Positions 37,301-49,200 of a stretch of 64,000 bases of DNA are shown here, one piece after another; position 1 is the stretch's first letter; each line of letters begins with the position of its first letter. This DNA is from Membranipora membranacea. Its lineage: Eukaryota > Bryozoa > Gymnolaemata > Cheilostomatida > Membraniporidae. The DNA lies in NCBI GenBank assembly GCA_914767715.1, contig OU612073.1, forward strand, positions 15,996,001-16,060,000, given 5' to 3'. The translations under genes and the position numbers were made by a program. The notes beneath the pieces are model-generated. The model saw nothing but the letters and a program-made list of their open reading frames with translations. It did no database searches and was not told where the DNA came from.

Positions 37301-38323
37301 GTTTCTTCTATTTTAAATGGCCAAGGTGATTTGCTATCTAGTTTGACTATGTGAGAAAAAGGAATTCTTAAAGCAAACATCCCCAAAATGAAACAGGTTG
37401 GAACACTGACCGTCATACTCAAGCCGAACCATTCTCACACAAAAATGCAATTCAAAACAGGAGTTGTCCCCTCTCTTGGTGAATTTTACATTAATCAATG
37501 TCGCATTGTACGACAAGTTAGTGGTACCCTTCTTTCTAGCCACCAGGTTAGCCACAGGAATTTAGGACTATTATAACCATGACACCAGCATGATGCTGGA
37601 TCAGACAGACTTTGTGATATAATCACTATAAACCATTAGGTTAACTAATTTATGTCGAGTAATGTGTCTATAAATAAAGTCAGATATTGGCAAACCCCCT
37701 CTGGTTCCGATCGAGTTAATGTTTGGCTTTGTTCCAACAAAGCGACTCGATGGTCTCGGGATCAAGGATATTACACACCTCGAGTTTACGTAGGGTGTAA
37801 CCACAAATATGAGTATAATATGAGGGAGCAGGAGATGAAATTGACTAAGACGTAGGCTCTGCTGCCCAGGCCATCCAGCGAGGCAGGATTAAAAGGGTAC
37901 AGATGGTAAAAATAAAAGCATAGTGAACCTATAGAGGAGGAGTAAGTGCTAGGAAAACGATCAGATTGAACTTGTTGATTGAGACATCAATCCGAGCAAT
38001 ACTGAACTTGACTGAATTGTGCATAGCAGCTTACGACCCGTTTCTCTTGATCTGTTCAGCCTTAGCACCTAACGTTCATTAGCCTTAGCAGTCCTCACGA
38101 CATAGCGCTACCTATGTCAAATGATACAAAGACATGAAACTTTAGAAGTGAGAGAGGATCTTCACAGCACACTAATGAACCGACTTGTGAAACGGATGAT
38201 TTATCCCCAGTGTGGGTGCCTGGCATTGGGACCAATACCTTAGAAAGCCAGTTAGATCAATGGAAATTTTTAGAAGAGACAGTTCGTTCCTGTACCCATC
38301 GCTAATCAAAATTTCCACCGATT

Positions 38324-38368
38324 GTGAACTGTGAAAGCGTGAACTGTAAAAGTGCTAACTGTGAAAGC
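38324..38368. repeat. Three-unit 15-bp tandem repeat
   Basis: Units GTGAACTGTGAAAGC, GTGAACTGTAAAAGT and GCTAACTGTGAAAGC lie head to tail. Confidence 0.85.
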
Positions 38369-40164
38369 CAACCTTTTGCAATATATCGTGTGGAAAGAGA
38401 GCTTTTGTAGGTTATCACACCTTGCCTTAGAGAACATAGGCCTCTGATTAGATCTGCACACTTTTCTGTGATAGACCGACACAATTTCGTGGGCAGGACA
38501 GGGGGATTTTCCACTCGGGATACAATTTTCCATCACATATCCGGATCAGGGAGTTGGGGAAATTACAGCAGCCGGACCTACTGGCGGAAATTGGTCATTA
38601 TAATAGAATTGGTCAATAGATATGGCTAAAGATCGATATTAATAGAATAGTTAATATCGAATATTCAAACTGAAAAATTCAAATTTTGCCTGTTTATATG
38701 TAAGGAATTAAAAACCACCACTGACATTACTTCCGAGAATGTAATAGGCTCAAGCGAGATTGGTATATCATAGATTTTCATCATAAACTTAAGAAATGCA
38801 ATTTCATGCTTACGCAAGGTAGTTGGTAGCCTACATTATATTGTTATGTCGAAACCCCTTCCTGTTGGCAAACTGTTCACTATAATTTACACATGTAATG
38901 TAACTAGGAGAGTAATGGGTAACCAGCGTAAGGGTAAAGTTCCGTCGTCTTTTTCAAACATAGGCCAAATCACACAAACCTGATGACAACACTCTTCAGG
39001 AATTCCTGGACAACTGGAGAGATTTCTAGACGGGACCAGTAGCCACCTTGATGAATCAGAGATCTAAGTGCATACGGGAGGGAGAGAAAATGGTACCAAT
39101 CTGTACCATATTAATTTTATCAGATCCTTATATGATTAACAAACAACAGTTTAGATTCTGAACTTAGTGAGATATTTAACCGAGAATAATTGTGCAACAC
39201 ATGGAGTATGATTGAGTAAGATATTGGTTGGATGAACTTGGCGCTCCCTTTGTTGGATAATCCGAGTTAATTTGATCTCTGGTCGACATAACCACCATAT
39301 TGACATGCCAGCCGCCCATGAGTAGTGGTCACTCACTTCCAGTGCTATATATATTTGACTGAATATATAGTATTTAATTCAAATACAGTGTACGATGTGG
39401 CCCTGTCTGGAAACACTGCACACAACCAAACCCTGCTACCTACCGCAGGCAGTAGTAAATATTGGCTAGTTTTATTTTAGTAAGTTTTGGAGTGACTTGA
39501 TGTTAACTAGCATCATTTTTCACTGGCTTAGTTTTTCACTGGCTTAGAAGTAAATTTAAGGTAGCCTAATGAGATTGAGTAAATAATAGCTAACAATAAT
39601 TTAGCTTGTGCAAAAAGGCAAACTTTTCCTCCAGCGAATACCTTACCCCTCAAGGGTACATGAACGAGCAGAACATCAGAAGTGATCAGAACAGAAAGCG
39701 TCCTATACGTAACAACACTAGAAAGCTGACTGTCAGCAATTATATATTATGATGCCAGAATATATGAAATAATGTGAAACTTATATGATCTAGTATACTG
39801 TCAGCACTAATAAAACTACCCTAACATTCACGGATGTACTTTAGTGTAGGCCTACTCAAATGGGTCAGATTGGGTGAGAGGAAGCTTTGAAAAATCGTTA
39901 GGAGTGATAGCGGGCACAGAAGCAGATATGTTACACTAGAAACAGGCGATGAGGGTCAGATAAAGGCCCACTGAGAGTTGAGAGGTAGAAGGGACTGGGT
40001 GACTGGTGAAGGATGGAGTATCAAGACACATCATGTCATGTTATGCGTGATGTGTAGCTTGGACTAATGTACTCCCTCAGGGGAGAGGGAGTACATTGGT
40101 CACTTGGTACACTTGGACCAAGTGAAGTAATAATAACTACAAACATCTCAGTTTTATTCAGGAT

Positions 40165-40830
40165 GTCCGATACAAAACTGTAAGGAATCAGGTCAGTCTT
40201 ACTTTGATGCTATAAATAACTTTTCTACCTGGTGTATAGAGAGCAATCTCATTTTAAACACAGATAAAACCAAAGAGATGGTCCTTGATTTTAGCAGAAT
40301 CCACACTGTGACTTCTTCTGTTTTTATTGGTATTCAAGAGATCGAAAAGGTATGTGATTTTAAATACCTGGGTACTATTTTTAGCGATGATCTCAAATGG
40401 CATAATAACTCTGATGCTATTTATAAGAAACTTAAAAGCAGATTTTATGCTTGTTTCAAATTTAAATCATTTAATCCGTCCCATGAGCAGTGTCAGCATT
40501 TTATCCAGACTCTGATTTTACCTATTCTTATGTATGCTGAGTTATGGTTTTATTCATGTACCGAAGGTGAACGTAACATGCTGCTCAAACCTTTTACCCG
40601 TGCTAAATTCAACTGTGATATTAAGGAACTAGTCACTCAACGCATTTTTAGAACTGCAGCAGATTTTTATAGAGACCCAGATCATATTTCCAACCACTGT
40701 TATGTGAGCCATAGGAACTATTTTATTTGTAGCAAATTGCGAACTGTACGCTTTTTTAACAGCTTTGTGCCGAACAGTATTCGCATTTTAAATGATGCAG
40801 CCTTCATGCCACACTAGTTTTACCTCATCA
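40165..40830 (+). mobile_element. 5'-truncated CR1/jockey-like reverse transcriptase fragment
   Basis: An open frame from about 40165 to the TAG at 40815-40817 encodes the C-terminal part of a non-LTR reverse transcriptase: WCIESNLILNTDKTKEMVLD, then FKYLGTIFSDDLKW, the spacing of YLG after the catalytic YxDD box (itself not present), and a C-terminal region ending SFVPNSIRILND. This last part is intact, so the insertion may be fairly young. It is followed by an AATAAA-type sequence but no clear poly(A) tail. No 5' part is visible. Confidence 0.85.
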
Positions 40831-41155
40831 TTGATGTTGTGTAACCAATAAATCTTATCTCTGTAAACTCAGACAATTATAATAGAAATTTTGAGAAGAC
40901 CAAAGATCCGGATTGGGCCCCTTCGCATTCCTGATTGACCTTAGTGAAAGTGGGGAGCTTCCTTAGTCTCCCTTACCATTGGCATGTAGACAGGGACGCT
41001 TATGCGAAAAAACCACAGGCTATATAGATAAAAAGCTCCCCGCACTATTACATGGACACATAGTTGGCAACCTTTAACTCTGCTTGAACATCCATTGAGA
41101 GTTCCTGATTGGGATTGTTCCGGGGACTACTTGTGTTTAGATTGGCATTAGGCCT

Positions 41156-41333
41156 ACCATGCCGCTATCCCTAATAACATCAAGTGCGGATATAAACAAA
41201 GCACCAACCTGTCCTTGTAGCTTGAGTGCATCTCCCTGTTCGGACAGTAAGTGTGGCCATTTCTCTAGTAGCATCTTATTCTCCCAGTGCACGGCATCTA
41301 TAATATTATGTGTGAAGAAATCTGCTCTCTTTG
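41156..41333 (-). CDS. Candidate coding exon of unknown gene
   Basis: On the - strand, an acceptor (TATATCTTTGTAG, ending at 41334) is followed by an open stretch with normal codon choice: RADFFTHNIIDAVHWENK, then LLEKWPHLLSEQGDALKLQG and FISALDVIRDSGM. Possible donors are GTTGGT after KLQGQ or GTAGGC at the end. I do not recognise the family. It lies downstream of, and on the same strand as, the AEBP2-like gene, but no phase link to that gene is shown. It may be one exon of a gene extending beyond what I can trace, or a mobile-element fragment. Confidence 0.35.
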
Positions 41334-42589
41334 CTACAAAGATATAATTATATTTATTACAAACAAGTATGTCGTTCATAGACATAACCATAAACATAGG
41401 GACTCATATAATTATACCATAAATCTATAATAAGAGTTTTTAAATGTAATAATGTGGTCGTTATAATTATATAAAAAGGCCGTTCTAAGCAAAAAAATAC
41501 TACATTTTTAAACGCTCATTCATTGCATATAGTGAAGCAATCATGACAGTGGTGATTGCAAATAAAGCTGTAAATATATATGCATATGTATATATAGATT
41601 CAAATCTGTGCTTTTAAGTGTCATCTGTGTGAATTTGGCCCCAACTAAGTGTCACTCAAAAATAAGGAGTCATTTTATATGACCTACAAAAAAATCATGT
41701 CCTAAATCCTCTTAAATAATCATGTTGGGCATCCTTAACCCAATAGTAATTAATGGTAGATAAAATAGCCTGACATGGTCGGACAACTCCAATGCAAAGA
41801 TGTGCCCTACTGGGCAGTTTCAGATATATATATATATATATATATGAATGACTCATTGCCCAGGGTTTTTATGGTTACCAATAGTGGGATATATAATATA
41901 TGACACTTTATTGCACAAATGTGTGTATATGTATACATATATATATATATATTTTAATAGATGGTAACTCTCAATGGAATGCCTATTGTTATTTATTTAG
42001 GGTAATTTGGTTTATTTTCATGACACATCCGCGTTCAAATGTGCAGATTCCTGTTTAGGCTTCAGTAGCCTAAATAGAAACCCCTGTTCCAGTACTGGTA
42101 TAGCACGGCCAGAATGCTTAGATAGTATCTACGCTCTCTGGTCTGACTCTATACTACATCCTCAAAGATACTAAATTGTCATTGACTTCATTATAGTGAG
42201 GCACATCACTCTGATAATGTAGGCCCAACCCTCCCTCCAACAAGGAATTACACCAGAGACTTTGGATGTCTATTGTCTATGTGTGTCTATCGCCTCAGAC
42301 TACTCTAACACAAAGAAATAATACGAAGGTCTCATCATTACAGTGTCACTAAAAGTATCCTACTGATAATGATGGTATAATAGAGACTCAGGGTGCCATT
42401 AGGTATGATCACAAAATTAGATAAATTTAAAGTGACCCTCCGGCACAAAAGATGTCACTTTCATCACACAAACACAAAATGCGAATCAGCTTCACTACTA
42501 TGCTAAGCTCAATGTGCATACAACTCTCAGGAGTAAAATATTTGATAAAGGAAAATTTTGTCATGTTGCGCAGAATTGAAATAGTGGCT

Positions 42590-42900
42590 AGCTAAAATTT
42601 ACTCAACACCATTACTGTACATAAACTCCCACCTTAGCTAGTGAAAAATTGGTTTTAGCCAACATTAAGTCACCTCAAATCTAACACAACTTAACTCCAG
42701 CCAATACGCCCCCTTGGAAAACCAGCACGTTTATTGATAATGTATAGCTTGATAGACAGTTTGTCAGCCAAGCTCATCAACAAACTTAATGGCTAACCCA
42801 GAGGAGAAAATATCTGCTAGGGTTAGGTTAGTTTTGAGGTGATTTAATGTTAGCTAACACCAATATTCATTAGCTAAAGTAGCTAGCATGCCCTAGTAGC
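42590..42900. repeat. Dispersed element with about 90-bp inverted ends
   Basis: The left part (TTAGCTAGTGAAAAATTGGT and then CCAACATTAAGTCACCTCAA) is matched in inverted orientation by the right part (TTGAGGTGATTTAATGTTAG and then TAGCTAAAG). Related pieces occur at about 3838-3915, 22795-22885, 39470-39560 and 60405-60460, making this a repeat family of this genome. No coding sequence inside. Confidence 0.7.
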
Positions 42901-43276
42901 AATTTAAATCTTTTTTTCAATCTCTGGGTCTCGTCTCATGCTGAGGTAACTTGAGACACATATGCTCTACGATGGCCTCATTGTTGTGGCTTTAGAAGCC
43001 ATTATCTATGTCTACAGCTAGTAAACCACAATATGCAAAGCTCACTTCAAATTTCAAGTATCAGTCATTTGAATAAACATACTTAGTAGTTGTATGGCTG
43101 TAGTTGTGTTGAACAACCTGAAGCTGGTCAGCGTTTCAAATAAAAGTCCTAAGCTACCCTGGCTAGGACTAGTGCACCCAAACTAGAAGCTCGAGCCTAG
43201 GAACTTAACAAAGCATGAATGATAATTTTTGCACAGTGCAACCAGGTAGAAGCAAATCTATACGATTTCTTAAAAG

Positions 43277-43282
43277 TTTATT
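43277..43282 (-). terminator. Possible poly(A) signal AATAAA of the AEBP2-like gene
   Basis: AATAAA on the - strand begins 3-4 bp after the TAA at 43286-43288. If used, the 3' UTR would be only about 20-30 bases. A more distal site is also possible. Confidence 0.45.
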
Positions 43283-43285
43283 AGA

Positions 43286-46200
43286 TTAATTCTTACGCAG
43301 GCATTTCTCGGTCCCCCTGAGACGTTTATTGCATGGTTTCTTGTCCGCTTTCTTGGCTGCTTGTACATCTACCTTCTTCACAGCTTTCTGCGGCTCAGTG
43401 TCATTTATGTGATTGTCGACGTGCTTCTGCAGCAGTTCCTGGCTGGCAAACCTTGCTGTGCATTGTGGGAAGATACAGTAGTAAGGTCGAGGTCCTAAAT
43501 GTTTCTTGACGTGACCTTCGAGCCAAACAATTGATTTGGCTGGCTGTCCGTAGACCTAAAACATTGATAAGGGAAAGAAATGTCAACAAAGCATCATGGA
43601 CTTGTTTGGCGTGTTACTTACTAAAGGTCATGTCCTCCAGAGCTGCTAAGGAAATCATTTTATTTTTAGCTTAGCTATCTATGCTGATATGAAAAGCTGA
43701 TATGAAATGCGGCATGGTTAGTGACATGACTATGTATAACATCATGGTCATATTATGGTATTAATCCGTGGAAGTGGGCTATTTCCTGAAATTTAATCAT
43801 GAATTGAAGCTTTTGATGAGTCACAAAGCATGCCATAGAGTGTAATCTCATTGAGAATTGTGAGGCTTTCTCAATGAATGGGTGACCAACCAAGACTGAC
43901 AAGTGTATACGATAATGACTAGCCTCATATTCAAGGAATGCATATATAAGCCAACCAGCCAAGGACAATAGAGACTAATAAATTTGGCCAAATTCATGGC
44001 CTAGCTGACGGCTGACTTCAGGTAAATCATTTCTTTTGAATAATGAAGTTGATAAGATATCTTTGATTTATAAGGACAGGGCCAGGGCAATGCCAACTTA
44101 TCAAATAACTACATAAATTACTTCTATGGAGCAAACCTTATTCGTTTGATTGAAATTAATTTCAGCGACTAGGCATATACACGATAAAGGTGGCAAGTCA
44201 AAAGGAGGGCGGAAGGTATGGACTCCAAAAGTACCACATAGGGTTGCCATCATAATAATACTAGGGGTTCTGCCAGAGGAGTCTGCCAACATAATCACTC
44301 CTTGCTGAGTGAGCAAGACTTGCTAGAAGTCTCGCTCCCAAATGAAACAATGTATCTTCGAGTGAACATTTCAGGAACGGCTTTTCCTAGGACTAATCAA
44401 AGCTCCATAGAGCGAAGTCATAGCAAGTCATCGTCTAAACTACCATCGCTCATTCTAATTGAAAGTCCCTAGAATTGTTACAGATTACGGAAGTGCAACA
44501 TTCACAGAACAGACTATATTATATGTACCAATTAATCATAAACATGGAAATTAATAGCAGACATAAAATCAGAGGAAGTCCTACTAGATCTGAGATCTGA
44601 TCATGTGACCCTCCTCTCGACAAAACTTACAACAGTCAAGGTAATTCGACCATGGAAAATCCCAATCTAGGTCAGAGACATTGAACCATGGGTCGGGTTT
44701 ATAATACCATAAGGCCTAACAAGTTTTCTTGCTATCGAAAGTGGAAATAACCTAGTGTTAGTGCTCAAACCCTGAACTGTTTCCCTGTAGCGGCATTCCA
44801 TCATCAACAACAGCCAGTTGATATTGGAATGCCACAACCAGCATCCCAAGGAGTTAGAGGGATCTTTGATGGGTTATATGAATCACTCTAACTCCTTGAT
44901 GTGATGTTGAGGATAGGGGATGGATTGTTGGCGAGAGCCGCTGGAGGAGACGTGTAAGAGGCGCTGGTGCCAGGCTAGGTTACTCACCTTACAGCCCTCC
45001 CAGTTACATCGATAGACGCGGCTATTCCTGCGCTGAGACGCCACATGTAACCTCTCGATGTGATCCACAAGGTCGGCTGAACTCACCGCACTCTTACAGA
45101 ATCTACCGAGTAAACAACGTAAATATTGTATGAGAGGTAACTGGACAATTAGTAAAATAACACAAATGGAACCAAGAAAGCATCATTTCTCAAAATTGCC
45201 TCAGAATAACAGTTATATAGTTGGGAAGTTTAGGCAATTGAATATTGGTCCGGATTATTGTTTGAGGTATTCCATAATCGACCAGTTCCCACATCTTTTG
45301 GGCGACACTGGTAGTAGAAAGTCACTACCACAACCTAAACAAGGACCCGATATGTATAACTCTTCCCATAAAACCATGCATCTAGATGTGAAAAACTTTG
45401 GCTATCGGCAGATATGACATTCCATCAGATATATTAGTCAATAGTGTCCAAAATAATATTGAGGATGGCTTCCAAAGAACACAATATTTACCTCCGGATC
45501 ACAAGAAACCACATAATAAAATAATGTGACCAGATTATTTCCAGGTTATTTCCAGGTTATGTGTTTAGTATGGAGATAACCAAATGACCTCCTAGTTTAA
45601 AGTCCAGTATATAATTGGCTTGGGTTAATCAACCTATCCAAAGATTATAAATTGACCTATCTAATGTGATGAATTTTTTACAAGATAGCAATAATCGGCC
45701 TACATTAAATAACATAAAATAGCATTAAGGTTTACAGAAAAATGTGCAGTCTCGCGCTGTAATTTCCATCATAAACATAGTATTTATATGTTTATGGTTT
45801 ATATTTTTGTTGTTATATAATAATGTATTTCATTATTTAGCTTACAGTCTCTGATAGGAATGCATTGGAAACAGAGAGACAAATTCATGGCAGATTCTAT
45901 GGCTCTCACTCAACACTACTCAGCACTGGGTATTTTGCAAAATAGTTTGTCAATGATCTATTATCAGACCATGGCCAATATTGACCTGAGATGGTACTTT
46001 ATACTAACATTGCACAAGGTGACTGTCATGAATAGCCAGTATTGTTGGACAGGGACAAAGGAAAGGCATGATAAAATTGTTTGCAAACTGAATTATCGCC
46101 ATTCATAACTGAGCATAAAAGCCACTTGGCATGATAGAATATTTTGTTTGGCAGATTTAAGTCACAGGGTAACTAGAGACTTGAATGCTTTCTCAAATAT

Positions 46201-49200
46201 AAGATATGACCTCAAGTTTCTATTTCCTGTAAAAAATTATGGCTTTAGTACTGTTGAAACAAAATCCCTTAGATCAGTGTGTGACACCCTTGATTAAATA
46301 AATTGAGCAAGATACAGGTAAAACCTGGTACCACCATCCACACGATGATTTCCCTCAAAATACTAAAACACCATGGCAACCTTTGACCAGAGTAGCACTA
46401 CCATTACAACCTTACATAATCAACCACATATTCATAAAAAAATGAGCTATACATTTCCGAAGAAGCCCTGTATGCTAATAAATCAGCAACGGCTGTCATC
46501 TCATCAAGTTGAGACAAAGAATGTCTGTCCATTCTATGTCATGTAGACAGGATAAACTTTGCTCCTTGACAAGAGAGAAATTAAGGGTATATCAAACCAT
46601 ACATCAATATCAGACACACAAATCTAAATGCCTGGTTCCATTCAGAATGTATAATTATCTAACGAGGACTGTAATGTAGTCACTCTGCTAACCTGATTAC
46701 AGAGCAGGCTAAACTTAGCATGGCTAGTCAGACCGAGGAAACTACCTGGTCAGACTAACTTCACCCATTTATTTGATCAAAAATAAACATGATAGACTCA
46801 CCTCCATTTGCAGGCAGATGGAGCCGCAGTAGTCTGATCATCCGATCCTAGTCCGCTGTCTTCGTTCTGCTCCTGAATGGAGTTGGGTTCCCCACTAAAC
46901 TTGCTATCCGACCCTAAGGTCACAGGAATAGATCTCAAAGATGCAGTAGGGACAGTTTTGAGTTTTTGGGAGAGGGAGGTAGGCTTACTAGTATCTGATA
47001 AAGTTTTCCTACTCTGACGATGTGTTTGTTTGTCTGAGCTGATATGAGTGGAGGGAGAGGTTTGGTGGCTTGGAGAGGTAGTAGTTCTCTCCTTGAGTAG
47101 TGATTTAACATGAGATCTGGTTCGGCAATGACGGCTAGCTTTTGGAGAGAGTTGTACTCCCTTCTCAGGAGTTCGCTCAGGGCTTTTATTGTGGTGTTGA
47201 ATGCGCCTAAGCGGGCTTTTACCTACGGTGCTTGTTGTTTTGGATTTTTTCTTGCTAGGTTGAGATTTTCGTGTTGTGGATTTTGAACTCCGCTTTCTTT
47301 TTAAACTTGTCAGTGTTTTTCTCTCAGGACTTTTAGCCTGGGCTGCCCTCCTCCCGTAAGTTTTAGTTGGAATTTTCCTACGACTTACAGCCTCTTCTTG
47401 TTGACCCTCACCCTGCTTCTTTTGTCTGATAGGTGACGCAGATGATCGTCTTCGTGTAAGTATTTTTTTAGCTCCACCGGAGGGGCCAACACTTTTAGCT
47501 TCAAGCTCGGAGATGCAGGATTCGGACACTTCATCCTCACTTGTTCTATGATTGGGATATCTCTTACTTTGTAAAGCACTGTCACATGAGTCCTCACTTA
47601 TATTAGTACTTACTGACCTGGTTATACGAGGCCGAATACTCATACAGTTAACACAACCATACGCTGCTGGCGACTTAGCCGGCATCATTGTTATCCGTTT
47701 AGGAGCGTTTTGTGTTTGTCTGGGCGGAGTGTCTGTTGGTTTGAAATATCCTATGAATCCTTCTTTGGCCTCAATGAGTTCGATGACGCCCCTGCTGTCA
47801 GGCGAGCGGACTTCAATGGTTATAGAAGTATTGTTGATTTTCTTGTGAGTGGTGGTGACTATTTTCTCAGGAGAGTCTGGTACGAGTATATGATCGTCTC
47901 CCCCTGATCTGCTGCTCACTCCGCTATCGTCCGAGTCGTACGATACGACCGATGATCTGCCGGAGGAGTCCAGACTACCCTGAGATCTCTTTAGTAGAGT
48001 TGATGTGCCTGATTGCCTGATCGTCGTTGTCATCATTCTCCCTCTGTAAGCTATCTGCTGCTGCTGTAATATTAACACAATCGCTGTCAAGTAATCTGCA
48101 CTATTCTATAACACCTAAGAGTTGACACAACCTCTATTAAATGAGCAAAACCAGATTACCAAAGGAAAATCTAGACCATTCACATTAGGAAGCAATGTTC
48201 ATTGGCTTTCTAGCAGGCCTTCAATCCCAACACTGTTTGCAAAGTATAAACCATAGAAAAATACAGCTGGATTCCTGCGCAAAAAAAAGAGCAGTGGTTG
48301 TTGATCTCTTCCTATTTTTCCTTCCTGAGGTCAGCAAAATAAATGTTTTGACACACAGCGCATTGGTTATGAATCTTATTTCTGGTTGTGAGTGATTTGA
48401 CTCACAACATTGGGCAACACTTTGATTGTACTGTGGCCTACAATGATTGCAGATGATACCCTGGCAATGACCTGGTCACTTACTCCATGTACTTGAAAAC
48501 AGATAGAAGTTGTAAACAACAACAAAAATATTCTATGTGCTAAAAGCAGCTGCTGTTCGTCCTGAGGTGGATCAAAAAACCTCTTAAAGAACAAATTAGT
48601 AAACAGTTTGAAGACAATAGATGTTTTTAAACCTTATATCTGAAGGGGAATGAACTATGGATTAAACTTTTTGAGAACGTTGTGAATAGTGGGTGATAAA
48701 AGTAGAAGCAGCCATTTTTGGACTGGTCTTATCCCCCCTGACTTACGTCCAGACAAAAGAACACCATTATTAGGATAATTAACTGTCACCTGTTTCACTG
48801 CTTTGGATGGTGGACCCCACAGATAGCCAATTGTTCAACAAGCTTCAATTCAAACACGATGGATAATTATTTGAACATAGCTTGCTCGTTCATCATAAAA
48901 AAGTACTGACTGTTGCACATTGCTGCCTATGTAAATGGGCACTGATACATTACACATCATAGATATTCAATTATACAGCCTCATATCTGAGTAGTGGGCC
49001 ATATATGATGTCTGGTTTTTGATCTGCTAAGACATATTATAATTGCAGTATGACGGCCAATACTTCGTTTACATGCAAAAGATGAATGGGATATCAATGA
49101 GACCTGGCTTTTTGGACTTTATCCAAGTTAGCACATTATAAGATCAGACATTGTAAGGATTTCCTAACCGAGACAAATAATGAGACTAAATACGCTTATT

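Larger units (their letters stand above)
34370..43285. other. Gene-poor interval between the WSC-sulfotransferase and AEBP2-like genes
   Basis: Holds a 5'-truncated reverse-transcriptase fragment (about 40165-40830), one candidate - strand exon (41156-41333), a 15-bp triplet repeat (38324-38368), AT microsatellites near 41828 and 41940, and several copies of a GTTAGCTAAC-bearing dispersed repeat (for example 39470-39560 and 42590-42900). Between about 34.4 and 40.1 kb I see no supported gene. Confidence 0.55.
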
